Assembly: GCF_013407165.1 (NCBI RefSeq)
Contig: NZ_CP026994.1
Span: 958,187-1,022,186, forward strand
Length of the DNA stretch: 64,000 nt
Source: Nitrosopumilus oxyclinae
Lineage (GTDB): Archaea; Thermoproteota; Nitrososphaeria; Nitrososphaerales; Nitrosopumilaceae
Reading direction: 5' to 3'
The stretch's first letter is position 1. Each line of letters starts with the position of its first letter. This document shows, in pieces, positions 44,928 through 54,324 of this stretch. The position numbers and the translations under genes are program-made. Below the pieces are notes generated by a model. The model saw only the letters and a program-made list of their open reading frames with translations. It was not told the origin of the DNA and searched no databases.

Positions 44928-47381
44928 ATGAAAAAAATGCTAGTTATCATACTAGCTTTTTCAGTTACATCAATTCTATATGATGAATCATTTGCAGAAA
45001 AAAATACATTTTTTGATTCAGTAAAATTTATTCAATATTTAGATGAAAATACAGCACTAGAAGAAGTAAGGAATGGGAATCTGGACATTTACTATTTCAC
45101 GATATCACCAGACAGACTAGAAAGTGACCAAGGTAGGAAGGGATTACAAGTATTTGATTCTACAGGAGGATCATATAGTATTTTGGTAAATCCTGCGGAA
45201 TCTCAAAAGTTCAATCCTTTTTCAAATAAAGATACTAGATTTGCTTTGAATTACCTAGTAGACAGAAAACTAATTGTAAACGAATTGATGGGAGGTTATG
45301 GTTCACCAATTATTTCATACTATAGTCCATCAGACCCAGAATACCTCACAGTGATTGAGCAACTAGAGACGTATAATTTCAGATACAATCCATCACTTGC
45401 AAATGAAATCATCTCAAAAAATCTAAATGAAAAAGGAGCAAGTAAAATAGACGGTAAATGGCAAATCGACGGAAGTCCAATTGAGATTACAATTTTTATC
45501 AGAAGTGATGATCCAGTAAGAAAATCAATAGGGGAAATATTATCAGTTGAATTAGAAAGTGTGGGATTTGAAGTTAAGAAAGAATTTGGAGATTTGAATA
45601 AAGCATTCGTAGTAGTATATGGTTCAAATCCTTCAGATGTGAAATGGAATTTGTATACAGAAGGATGGGGACGTTCAGCATTTGTAAAATATGATTCAGT
45701 AGGATTAGGACAAATGTATTCTCCTTGGTTTTCAAATATGCCAGGGTTTAATGATCCTTCATATTGGAATTATGAAAATGAGAAATTAGATTCACTAACT
45801 CAAAAAATTTACACAGGAGATTTTGAAACCTCAAAGCAAAGAACAGAATTAATTCAAGATGCAGTAGTTGAAGGAATTAATGAATCAGTACGAATTTTTT
45901 TAGCAAGTAAAGTAGACCAATACGTTGTAAATGAAAAAACCAGCGGGATTGTAAATGATTTCGGAGCTGGAGTTCCAAGTAGGTTTACACCAATTAATGC
46001 AAAGAATAGTAATGATGAACTAGTAATAGGAGTCAAACAAATCTATCAAGGAGCATGGAACCCAGTGATGGGATTCGGAGATACCTATAGTAGACACATT
46101 TGGGGAATTATTTCAGATCCTGCAACATTCAAACACCCTTTCACTGGAGAAACATTTCCCATAAGAGCAACATGGGAAGTTGAAAGTGAAGGATCAAATA
46201 ATAAAATCAACATTCCTCAAGAGGCAATAATGTGGAATCCAATTATCAAAAAATGGGAGAAAGTAGAAGCAAATGCACAGTCAACAAGTAAGGTAACATA
46301 TGATTTTAAATTCAGCAGTTGGCACAATGGTAAAAAAATGGATATGAACGATATCTTGCATTCATTGTATTTTACAGTAGAGTGGGGAACTCAAACAGAT
46401 GAAAATGATAAAACATTTGATACCGAATTCACACCAAGAGCTGCACAAAGTATTCAGACAATAAAAGGAATCAATCTAGTAGATGATGACACCATCGAGG
46501 TGTATGTTGATTATTGGCACTTTGATGAAGGAGAGATTGCAGAGTGGGCAGCATTATGGAATACAATTCCTTGGGAAATTACTGCTGCGATGGAGAAAGC
46601 AGTAACGGATGGCAAAGTGTCATTTTCTAGATCAGGTGCTACAAGTAAAAATGTAAACTGGCTATCATTAATCATCCCAAATGATGCAAATACGATAAAA
46701 GGGTATTTGGAAGAATTCAAAGAATCAAACCACATTCCACTGCCATTTAGCGAAAACAATGAAAGTTCAGAATACTATCAATCAAGATATGATTCATCAA
46801 TAGACTGGATTAATAACAAACAGCATGCAGTAATAAGTAATGGGCCATTTTATTTAGAATCATATTCTCCCGAATCAAGAACCATCAAAGTAACTGCGTT
46901 TGATAATGATTCATATCCATTCAAAAAGGGTAAATGGTCAACATTTGAAAAAGCAGAGTTCCCTATAATTGAAAAAGTAGAAATTAAAAAATTAATACAG
47001 AAAGGGGATGAAATAAGTATAAGTGTAAAAACAAAAAATTCAAATTCAATTTTATATTTTTTAACAAATAGTAATGGAGAAAATATCAGTTCAAACACAT
47101 ATTTCGTTACTGAGGATAATACCAACATCAAAATATCTTCAGATGAATCTAATCAACTAGATACAGGAGCAAATAATATCAAGATATTTGCAATATCAAA
47201 CTCAGTTTTAAAGCCAGATTTTTACGAATCTAGTTTTATTGTAACCAATAATAAAAATGATTTACCGATAGTAAATACAGATGAGATTGAATTTACTGAA
47301 AGTAAATCAGAGTATTGGTTCTGGGCAATACCAATCATAGTAATTATTACAGTATCAATATATTTTAAAAAGAGAAATTAA
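44928..47381 (+). CDS. ABC transporter peptide-binding protein, membrane anchored at C-terminus
   Basis: An 817-aa secreted protein of the bacterial extracellular solute-binding family 5 type. It has a signal peptide (LVIILAFSVTSILYDESFA), two lobes of oligopeptide-binding similarity (RKLIVNELMGGYGSPI, then ISDPATFKHPFTGETFP), a beta domain near residue 680 and a C-terminal membrane segment followed by KKRN. A matching OppF-type ATPase is at 11091, but no permease is visible. It is larger than the usual 500-600 aa. ATG start. The stop overlaps tsr3 by 4 nt. Confidence 0.85.
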   Translation: MKKMLVIILAFSVTSILYDESFAEKNTFFDSVKFIQYLDENTALEEVRNGNLDIYYFTISPDRLESDQGRKGLQVFDSTGGSYSILVNPAESQKFNPFSNKDTRFALNYLVDRKLIVNELMGGYGSPIISYYSPSDPEYLTVIEQLETYNFRYNPSLANEIISKNLNEKGASKIDGKWQIDGSPIEITIFIRSDDPVRKSIGEILSVELESVGFEVKKEFGDLNKAFVVVYGSNPSDVKWNLYTEGWGRSAFVKYDSVGLGQMYSPWFSNMPGFNDPSYWNYENEKLDSLTQKIYTGDFETSKQRTELIQDAVVEGINESVRIFLASKVDQYVVNEKTSGIVNDFGAGVPSRFTPINAKNSNDELVIGVKQIYQGAWNPVMGFGDTYSRHIWGIISDPATFKHPFTGETFPIRATWEVESEGSNNKINIPQEAIMWNPIIKKWEKVEANAQSTSKVTYDFKFSSWHNGKKMDMNDILHSLYFTVEWGTQTDENDKTFDTEFTPRAAQSIQTIKGINLVDDDTIEVYVDYWHFDEGEIAEWAALWNTIPWEITAAMEKAVTDGKVSFSRSGATSKNVNWLSLIIPNDANTIKGYLEEFKESNHIPLPFSENNESSEYYQSRYDSSIDWINNKQHAVISNGPFYLESYSPESRTIKVTAFDNDSYPFKKGKWSTFEKAEFPIIEKVEIKKLIQKGDEISISVKTKNSNSILYFLTNSNGENISSNTYFVTEDNTNIKISSDESNQLDTGANNIKIFAISNSVLKPDFYESSFIVTNNKNDLPIVNTDEIEFTESKSEYWFWAIPIIVIITVSIYFKKRN

Positions 47382-47869
47382 ATTAAACCATAATCTTTTA
47401 AAATTAAATCTATTTGTGATTCATTTTCAAGTTTAGAATATTCTTCTAAAAGATTTTGATTTAATTCATAAAAAGTATGACCCCATTTGAATTTGTTAAG
47501 TAATTCTAAAGCCTGATCTCTAGAACCTAAAATGAATAAAGATGCAGCCAATGCCTCAACAGTAGTTAATTTATTTAATTTCGAATAATTCACAGGATTC
47601 CCCGCAAGTAATGGAGGTAGTTTTCTTTTGATGCCAGAAAATTTTTTTGAGAATGCCTGATCTACCAAATTCCAAGAGCAATCAATACCAATTATGGTAT
47701 TAATTATGGATTTATCTTTAGGAAGTAAAGTTTTTTCAGAAAATGGATCTAACACTAATCCCTTAGAGCCAATTTTTTTAATGTTTTGTGCAAGACCAAA
47801 TTTTACCATTTTGGCAGCAGTGCATTTTTTTGGATCGTCTTGATAGAACATTAATACTTGTAATTTCAT
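47378..47869 (-). CDS. tsr3: 18S/16S rRNA aminocarboxypropyltransferase Tsr3
   Basis: A 163-aa SPOUT-like enzyme that adds an aminocarboxypropyl group from SAM to a small-subunit rRNA pseudouridine (the DUF367 family). Diagnostic segments are DPFSEKTLLPKD, GIDCSW and LLAGNPVNYSKLNKLTTVEALAASL. ATG start. It converges with the peptide-binding protein gene, overlapping at the stops by 4 nt. Confidence 0.9.
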   Translation of the reverse strand: MKLQVLMFYQDDPKKCTAAKMVKFGLAQNIKKIGSKGLVLDPFSEKTLLPKDKSIINTIIGIDCSWNLVDQAFSKKFSGIKRKLPPLLAGNPVNYSKLNKLTTVEALAASLFILGSRDQALELLNKFKWGHTFYELNQNLLEEYSKLENESQIDLILKDYGLI

Positions 47870-47903
47870 TTCAATAAAGAATAAGATCGAGAGTATTTTG
47901 AAT

Positions 47904-50900
47904 TTACTCTAGCGTTTTGTAAGTTACTTTATAGTAAAATCTTGAAACTTGTTCATCTTTGAGTACCTCAACATTCCAATTTGCATCAGGTAAAAATCCT
48001 TCAGAAGATTCAGGCAAAATACTGAATTTCTCTAGACGCACATCAGGTCCACTATACCTAACATTAAGACTAACTCCATCAACTTCTACAACATCATAGA
48101 TTTGACCTTGTTTTCTTGTAGATTCTTTTACCAAACATTCAGCATCAGGTCCAATTATACAAGTTCCAGTTACTGTTGAGACTCTAAGATCAACATTAGA
48201 TTCATCACCCCTAGATGGAGTAATCAAAGAACCACTAACAACTCTCGGAGCAAGTTTTACATCATCAACAGTTTTCTCTTCAGTAAAAATTGGAATGGTT
48301 TTATCTGCAATTCTATTTTGACTTTCAATAACAGTGTTTAATTTTGGAGCAGGTAGTTTTTCAATTACAGTAAAAGTTTTAGAACCAGTATCAAAATCGG
48401 CGTCAACTGATACCTCGTATGTACCAATTGATGTTACTTTATCAGGAATCATATATTCATAAGTAAATGAACCTGAAGGGCCAGGGCGAATTGTTTTGAT
48501 AGGACCAATATTTTTTCCACAAATAAAAGAACCACAAGTTATCTGTGATTCAGATTTTTTAATTACACCAACTTCAAATTTTTCTAAATAAATTAACTTG
48601 TTAGGCTTTCCAGTAATCACTACGGTATCACCAGGATAATATTCAGACTTATCTATACCAAGCAACAAAGCTAAATCATCTTCAACTCCAAATAAAAAGT
48701 CATTAGCAACACTGAATCTAGACTCAGTTTGGGTTCCAGCATAATTTGCACGAACAACATATTCACCTTCATCAAATATGGTAGCAGGTAATTCAAAAGT
48801 ACTTGAAAATTCTCCACCTTGATTTGGATATACATGTGCTTCATGAATTAATTTGAATGGAAATGATCCATCAATAATTCGCAATTGAACTCGGTCTTTA
48901 ACTACTAGTCCTTCGTCACCTTGTTCACGTTGAATAACGTCACCAATTACTTTTAGTTTTTCACCGGCTTTGTACAGAGATTTTTCTGTAGATACGAAAA
49001 GAGGAGTTAGAGAAAGAGAATCATTCAGAGGATCTTTTGAGACTTTAAAGAAAATATTCTTGTTTTCAGATGGAACTGATACTTTGATTTTGTAAATTCC
49101 ATAATTGGATGTTCGGACATCTCGTCCATCATCATCTTTTAATGTTGGAGGTTTTTCATAAGAAGGAACTTTCCAATCCCATGAAAAACGTTGTTTATCA
49201 ACGGTTGCTCCTGAATCAGCTCTTGTACCATCAGGTCTAGTAACGGAAATTTTAACAGAATTATCACCGGTTGAAGGTAAAATTCCCGTAAGATGAACAG
49301 TTTCACCCAAACCAAATACATCCTTATTAATTGAAATTAATGCTCCATCCTCTAAATTCAGAGAATCAACAATTGAAAAAGTAGAAGTGACTGTATGTGA
49401 CAAGTATTGTGCTTTAACTACATAATTACCCACAGTAAAAATATTTTTAGAAACATCTACTTGAACAGAATATCTTCCAGACGTTTCAGGAATAGCAGTA
49501 AAGTCATAATTAATCAGACCAGCACCATTTAGCCTCTTTGCTTCTTGAATATTATTAATCTGTAAAGGCTTGCCATCTTCATGAGATATCACAACCTTAA
49601 CTGATGTCCCAGTACCATAACTTGCATTACTAAATGGATCTTTTACAAAACCGCTAATAGTTATTTTATCTGCAAATTCATAGATCATATCATCAGTTTG
49701 GATAGTTAATGGATCGTTTGAGGCAACAAAATTTTCAGGATCCTTTACAGCATGTGCAATAATAGTTGCAGAACCAACACTCTTAGATACTGTAATTTTG
49801 TAATCTCCTAATCTTATAGAATTATCAGGGATTTTAAAAGAATAATTGAACGAACCATCACCACTTATTTTCACACTATCTTGAATTTTAAATCCTGAAT
49901 TCCCCGAAGAACCAAGTGAAGATTGTTTTGTTTGTGTAATTTCTAAATCTAAATTATTGACCCAAACATCATTTAATCTGCCACTTATGGTAACTGTTTC
50001 ACCTAAACCATATGCAGGTTTATCAATCCAAAGGGATATTGGAACATCTTCTTTAATATCCTCTAAAACTTCAAACGAAGTTGTAGTGGATTTATCAGCA
50101 TATTCTGCATTTATGTTGAATGTGCCATAAATTGGATTAATGGTTGTGAGATATACTTTAGTGGTGAATTTTCCATTGGTTGGGAAAAGATTTCCAGTAG
50201 AGATATCTTTGCCATTTACATCAGTAACAGTAAAAGCCATACCTTGGAATGGGAGTATTTCAGAGGCAAATCCAGTAATTATAACATGTTCACCTGGAAG
50301 ATATTGAGATTTATCAGTAAGAATACTAATATCAGATTCTTCTTGGATTTTTTGTTCTAATATTTTATTTCCGACAGAAAAGGTTGTACCGGTTGTTGTA
50401 TCACCATAAGTAACAACTGCATCATAAGTTCCTTCATTAATTCCTAAAACTTGATGCAAACTAAGTGTGGTTTTATAGTTTAATTTAAGATCAGGATACA
50501 TTGTAACTATTTTATTAAAATTAGGTCCAGAGATTGTAATTATGATCTTTTCAGGTTGGAAAAAGGGTTTAATTTGATAAATTTCTTCAGATACACTTCC
50601 AGAAAGAACTGCCACTTCACCAAACAAGTAAGATGGTTTGTCTGAAGAAATAGAAACTACAACTCCATCAGAATTTTGTGTCTGAATTAATTTTCCATTA
50701 GATGAACCTGCAGTAGAGGTAACAAACTTCCAATCATCAGAACTATCAAAATCATATCCGTCATAGAGTCTCTGCCAGGATGTAAAAGTATTTTGAATGT
50801 CACCAAAATGAGGAGTTTTATCTATAACAACATTATTTGCATCTCTTAATTCAACTGATTCATTTGAATCAGTGAACCATAGACTTTGGTAAGAATATGT

Positions 50901-51173
50901 CAAATATTGTCCGGGTTTAATTATGGTACCAGGTGAAACAGTCATTGTTTTTTTAAGAACAGTTGTAGAGGCTATCTTCCATCCACTTAAATCAACATCA
51001 GAGTCAGTAGGATTGTAAAGTTCAACCCATTCAGAAATTGTTTTAGAATCATCGCCAGGAGGATTGAGGTCAACCTCATTAATTACAACATGATCAGCAG
51101 TCTGAGCATATGCTGGAACAAGAATTCCTGCAAAAAGAAGTATAGAAAATACTAGAGGTATATTTCGATTCAT
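47904..51173 (-). CDS. secreted lamin-tail domain protein with seven macroglobulin-like repeats
   Basis: A 1089-aa exported protein with a signal peptide ending AYAQ. Residues about 28-150 form a lamin-tail domain (VVINEVDLNPPG, WVELYNPTDSDVDLSGWKI). Seven Ig/macroglobulin-like repeats follow, each opening with a D-K-x-x-Y/F-x-x-G-E-type strand such as SSDKPSYLFGEVAVLSGSV, TDKSQYLPGEHVIITG, IDKPAYGLGETVTISG, TDDMIYEFADKITISG, INKDVFGLGETVHLTG, TEKSLYKAGEKLKVIG and IDKSEYYPGDTVVITG. No C-terminal anchor is visible. Likely a cell-surface scaffold or adhesion protein. ATG start. Confidence 0.85.
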   Translation of the reverse strand: MNRNIPLVFSILLFAGILVPAYAQTADHVVINEVDLNPPGDDSKTISEWVELYNPTDSDVDLSGWKIASTTVLKKTMTVSPGTIIKPGQYLTYSYQSLWFTDSNESVELRDANNVVIDKTPHFGDIQNTFTSWQRLYDGYDFDSSDDWKFVTSTAGSSNGKLIQTQNSDGVVVSISSDKPSYLFGEVAVLSGSVSEEIYQIKPFFQPEKIIITISGPNFNKIVTMYPDLKLNYKTTLSLHQVLGINEGTYDAVVTYGDTTTGTTFSVGNKILEQKIQEESDISILTDKSQYLPGEHVIITGFASEILPFQGMAFTVTDVNGKDISTGNLFPTNGKFTTKVYLTTINPIYGTFNINAEYADKSTTTSFEVLEDIKEDVPISLWIDKPAYGLGETVTISGRLNDVWVNNLDLEITQTKQSSLGSSGNSGFKIQDSVKISGDGSFNYSFKIPDNSIRLGDYKITVSKSVGSATIIAHAVKDPENFVASNDPLTIQTDDMIYEFADKITISGFVKDPFSNASYGTGTSVKVVISHEDGKPLQINNIQEAKRLNGAGLINYDFTAIPETSGRYSVQVDVSKNIFTVGNYVVKAQYLSHTVTSTFSIVDSLNLEDGALISINKDVFGLGETVHLTGILPSTGDNSVKISVTRPDGTRADSGATVDKQRFSWDWKVPSYEKPPTLKDDDGRDVRTSNYGIYKIKVSVPSENKNIFFKVSKDPLNDSLSLTPLFVSTEKSLYKAGEKLKVIGDVIQREQGDEGLVVKDRVQLRIIDGSFPFKLIHEAHVYPNQGGEFSSTFELPATIFDEGEYVVRANYAGTQTESRFSVANDFLFGVEDDLALLLGIDKSEYYPGDTVVITGKPNKLIYLEKFEVGVIKKSESQITCGSFICGKNIGPIKTIRPGPSGSFTYEYMIPDKVTSIGTYEVSVDADFDTGSKTFTVIEKLPAPKLNTVIESQNRIADKTIPIFTEEKTVDDVKLAPRVVSGSLITPSRGDESNVDLRVSTVTGTCIIGPDAECLVKESTRKQGQIYDVVEVDGVSLNVRYSGPDVRLEKFSILPESSEGFLPDANWNVEVLKDEQVSRFYYKVTYKTLE

Positions 51174-51311
51174 CGTTAATTCCTAATTTGATTGACTAAA
51201 AGACTCATTTTAGAATGGAATTGAGGAAAAGTTGAGCTTGTTGTTAAAGTCAGATATCTTAATGCCATCAAAAATTAACCTGATTTTTTGGTTTTAAGGC
51301 ATGCGTAGGAA

Positions 51312-51557
51312 TTATTCTTTAGAATAGTCACAATTAGGGCATTTTGTTTGAATAATTTTTGAGCCACATTCCATACAAATTCCATCTCCAACACTATTTT
51401 CAATCGATTTTCGTCTCTTTTCAACATACAATTTGATTGCAAAATAAAACCCAACTCCTATCAATGCAGAATAATGAAATGGGATGTATTGAGTAATGCC
51501 AAGAACAATAAGAAAAATTCCAATAATCAAAACTATATCACGTCGCTCAAATTTCAT
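51312..51557 (-). CDS. two-span membrane protein with C-terminal zinc ribbon
   Basis: An 81-aa protein: a short basic start (MKFERRD), two hydrophobic segments, a basic loop (YVEKRRKS) and a C-terminal CMECG plus CPNCD ribbon. I chose ATG 51557. An in-frame start 17 codons earlier exists but its extension is hydrophobic and unlike the neighbouring helix. It resembles small membrane proteins with cytoplasmic zinc ribbons of unknown role. Confidence 0.65.
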   Translation of the reverse strand: MKFERRDIVLIIGIFLIVLGITQYIPFHYSALIGVGFYFAIKLYVEKRRKSIENSVGDGICMECGSKIIQTKCPNCDYSKE

Positions 51558-51696
51558 TAAAACAAAAAACTCAAGAATTGATAAAAACGTGCCGGAGCTC
51601 AGACTCAATTAGTTTAATTCATTTTCAATCAATACTCTAACTCTTCCTCATTGCTCGGCAATTGGATATGAATATGATTTGATAATAAGATGATGA

Positions 51697-51773
51697 TGGT
51701 GGGATCGGCGAAATTTGAATTCGCGACCTCTGCGTCCCAAACGCAGAATCATACCAAGCTAGACCACGATCCC
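51697..51773 (-). tRNA. tRNA-Pro (anticodon TGG)
   Basis: A complete cloverleaf on the minus strand: acceptor GGGATCG (51773-51767) pairs with CGATCCC (51707-51701), followed by discriminator A and an encoded CCA. The anticodon stem-loop is CTGCG-TTTGGGA-CGCAG with anticodon TGG, and the T-arm is GCGAA-TTCAAAT-TTCGC. There is no intron. A TATA-like GCTTAAATT lies about 27-35 nt upstream. It overlaps an upstream extension of the methionine aminopeptidase frame on the opposite strand, which is not coding. Confidence 0.95.
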
Positions 51774-51817
51774 AGTAAAACCAGAAAATTGCCCAATTTA
51801 AGCTTCACAGATAATCA

Positions 51818-51825
51818 TTTTAAAG
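51818..51825 (+). promoter_or_regulatory. TATA-like box for methionine aminopeptidase
   Basis: TTTTAAAG lies about 21-28 nt before the GTG at 51846 and supports that start over the upstream extension. Confidence 0.35.
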
Positions 51826-51845
51826 GTAAATTCAGGATCGATATC

Positions 51846-52742
51846 GTGCAAACAGAGCAATACATCAAGGCAGGTAAAATTGCAGCTGAAGTAAGAGAGA
51901 TGGTGAGAGTAAAAGACTGGGTAGGTAAAACAGTTTTTGAAATTTGTGAAGAAGTGGAAAATGAAATTAAAAAAAGAGGTGCTAAATGTGCATTTCCAGT
52001 AAATGCAAGTATTAATGAAATTGCAGCTCACTATACTGCAGAACCAAATGATCCAATTACAATCAAAGACACAGATTTAGTAAAAATTGATCTTGGTGCA
52101 CAAATTGACGGTTACATTGCAGATACAGCAGTAACTGTTTGCTATGATGCACAATTTGACGGATTAGTTCAAGCAGCTGAAGAAGCATTAGGAAATGCAA
52201 TGTCCATGATAAAAACAGGAGTAAAGGCAAGTGACATTGGACGAACCATTGAAACAACAATTAAAAAAATGGGTTTCAAACCAATTGCAAATCTTAGTGG
52301 TCACTCATTGGATCAATATACAATACATGCAGGGAAATCAATTCCAAATATTTGGTCAATTGGAGGATTTTCACTTTCAGAAAATACGGCTTATGCATGT
52401 GAACCATTTGTGACAACAGAGCAAGCAGGCGGATTTGTTAGAAATGGAAATATAAAAAATATTTTTGCATTAAATTCAAGAAAGAAAACCAAAAATGTTG
52501 AAGCAGACAAACTACTTGACTTCATTTGGGAGAATTGCAACATGTTGCCATTTGCCCTAAGATGGCTAACAAAAGAATGGGAAGAAAAAGAAGCACGTGA
52601 ACTATTAGATTTTTTGATAAAGAAAAAAGCAGTTCAAGCGTACCCTATACTAATTGAAGTTAATGAACAAAGAGTAGCACAAGCAGAACACACATTCATT
52701 CCTAATGAGAATGGAGTTACAGTAACTACAAAGGCTGAATAA
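51846..52742 (+). CDS. map: methionine aminopeptidase, type II
   Basis: Removes the initiator Met from nascent proteins. The 298-aa protein shows the pita-bread metal ligands: Asp in KIDLGAQID and DTAVTV, His in GHSLDQYTIHAG, and Glu in ACEPFVTTE and EHTFIP, with the type II helical insertion before the last strand. I start it at GTG 51846. The frame is open back to 51690, but that part covers the tRNA-Pro gene and has no family similarity. Confidence 0.95.
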   Translation: MQTEQYIKAGKIAAEVREMVRVKDWVGKTVFEICEEVENEIKKRGAKCAFPVNASINEIAAHYTAEPNDPITIKDTDLVKIDLGAQIDGYIADTAVTVCYDAQFDGLVQAAEEALGNAMSMIKTGVKASDIGRTIETTIKKMGFKPIANLSGHSLDQYTIHAGKSIPNIWSIGGFSLSENTAYACEPFVTTEQAGGFVRNGNIKNIFALNSRKKTKNVEADKLLDFIWENCNMLPFALRWLTKEWEEKEARELLDFLIKKKAVQAYPILIEVNEQRVAQAEHTFIPNENGVTVTTKAE

Positions 52743-52757
52743 AAAAATCATGAAGGC

Positions 52758-52871
52758 ATGAGTGAAGAAGTCAGAGCATGCCCAAAATGTGGCGGATTTA
52801 TGTTTAGAGAACAAGGAGAAGCGGCAACATGGTTTTGTCCTTCTTGTAATGTGAAATACAAAACAGAGTAA
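52758..52871 (+). CDS. 37-aa zinc-ribbon microprotein
   Basis: A complete short frame (MSEEVRACPKCGGFMFREQG, then WFCPSCNVKYKTE) consisting of one CPKC/CPSC zinc ribbon, as found at the ends of RNA polymerase subunits and rubredoxin-like proteins. ATG start, 15 nt after the methionine aminopeptidase stop, so probably in the same operon. It converges on the zinc protein at 52880. Confidence 0.7.
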   Translation: MSEEVRACPKCGGFMFREQGEAATWFCPSCNVKYKTE

Positions 52872-52879
52872 TCAAGAAA

Positions 52880-53062
52880 TTATTGTTCTACTGTTTCACC
52901 AAAAATTTTCTCAATTCTAGTGTGTCCATCACAAGAGGCACATTTTAAGAGGGTAGCAAACAAGACATCACCATGATTGAATTTTCTTTTAGTCAAGGTA
53001 CCACATTTGGTGCATTGCTCTACAGTATATTCCGTTGTAATTTTTTTCTTGGAGAAAATCAT
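52880..53062 (-). CDS. 60-aa zinc-ribbon protein
   Basis: A basic 60-aa protein with CTKC and CASC pairs separated by 20 residues, a zinc ribbon. It overlaps the upstream DUF1512 gene by 4 nt (ATGA), so the two are translationally coupled. Function unknown. The convergent 37-aa zinc-ribbon gene ends 8 nt away. Confidence 0.7.
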   Translation of the reverse strand: MIFSKKKITTEYTVEQCTKCGTLTKRKFNHGDVLFATLLKCASCDGHTRIEKIFGETVEQ

Positions 53063-54189
53063 TGGGGAACTCCAGATGTATTTCCAACACCAATTATTAC
53101 AACAGATTGACCAGATTTAGTATTTTCAAGGATCATTTCATTTAATTGTAATCGAACAATTTCTGCAGTATCAGCAATGTCTTCGGTCATCAAAGTGATG
53201 GCTTCTTTAACTGATTGTTTGACTACAATTGAAAATATCGGAACATTGTTTGTTGTTGCAACGGCTTCAATTTGAAATCGTTCTGTACCAATTCCTCCAA
53301 TAGCAGCACCAAAGCCTTGAGCAATAGATGCAGAATCCTCACCTTCCATTTTCAATGCAGCATCAATCATTATTATTGCATCAATTTTATTTTCAGACAT
53401 AATTTTTTCTAGCCCGTCTGCAGGTCTGCCAACTGTAGAAGCAGGACCTTCAGCTTTTAAAAGAAACAATTTTCTATCTTCAAAATCAATTTTTGAAAGA
53501 GATGTTTGAAATGCAATAGTTTCTTTTTCATGTTCCAACATCATTTTTCCAACAACCATCGGACCAATTCCATCACCAACAGGCTGATCAGATTTGAATG
53601 CAGGGATTGCCTCTATCATAGCCTCTGCTTGCTCCATAATGAAGGGCAGAAGCATTTGAAGGGGTAAAATTAAAGGATAATTATTTTGTTTTTTGGCAGT
53701 CAAGAACATGTGATTAACTATTTTGTAAATCATTTGTAGTGAAGATGCAATTTCAAGTAAGGTTTGGATTTTATTTAATTCAATATCATTCATTTCAGGT
53801 GACAGAGATTTTACATGAGATCTAGTGTAATCTTCTCTAGACCTAACTGTGTGATGGACTTTGTCAACAATTCCATTAGGATCCATATCAACTGGCATGA
53901 TTGTAAAATATTCTAAAAATTTATCAATTTTTTTTACAGGGTCATTTTTTACTTTTAAATTATTTTTAACATAATTAATTAATTCAGTTCTAGACTCTTC
54001 TCTGAAATTGTCTAATTTTTTAAGTCCTTTTTTAATTTCTCTAGAGGTAACAAAAAGCTGTATTTGTTGTCCATAAAATACGAAAAGAATTATCGGAAGA
54101 ATCCAAACAATCATCAACAATGGGTTTGAATCATCACCCATCGAAAACAACTGATCTAAATCAAAATTTGTAAAATTCACTAGAATCAA
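53059..54189 (-). CDS. DUF1512-family membrane-anchored protein
   Basis: A 376-aa protein with one N-terminal hydrophobic segment (MIVWILPIILFVFYG) and a large soluble part. It contains HMFLTAKKQNNYPLILPLQM, GDGIGPMVVGKMM and a GIGTERFQIEAVATTNNVPI region near the C-terminus. It matches the archaeal DUF1512 family of unknown function as I recall it. ATG start. The 4-nt overlap with the small zinc-ribbon gene suggests a functional pair. Confidence 0.75.
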   Translation of the reverse strand: MILVNFTNFDLDQLFSMGDDSNPLLMIVWILPIILFVFYGQQIQLFVTSREIKKGLKKLDNFREESRTELINYVKNNLKVKNDPVKKIDKFLEYFTIMPVDMDPNGIVDKVHHTVRSREDYTRSHVKSLSPEMNDIELNKIQTLLEIASSLQMIYKIVNHMFLTAKKQNNYPLILPLQMLLPFIMEQAEAMIEAIPAFKSDQPVGDGIGPMVVGKMMLEHEKETIAFQTSLSKIDFEDRKLFLLKAEGPASTVGRPADGLEKIMSENKIDAIIMIDAALKMEGEDSASIAQGFGAAIGGIGTERFQIEAVATTNNVPIFSIVVKQSVKEAITLMTEDIADTAEIVRLQLNEMILENTKSGQSVVIIGVGNTSGVPQ

Positions 54190-54290
54190 TATTTTTCAGA
54201 ACCAAATTAAAGCATTCGTCCTAATTTCAAATAGCACAACACAACTGAAAATGAAAAAATGTGTTTTTTAAGCAGAATAATGGCGAGTGC

Positions 54291-54300
54291 TTTTATTATA
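54291..54300 (+). promoter_or_regulatory. TATA-like box for tbp
   Basis: TTTTATTATA lies 25-34 nt upstream of the tbp ATG, the spacing for a leaderless message. Confidence 0.5.
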
Positions 54301-54324
54301 GTTTAAAGACAAAAAAAGCCGAAT

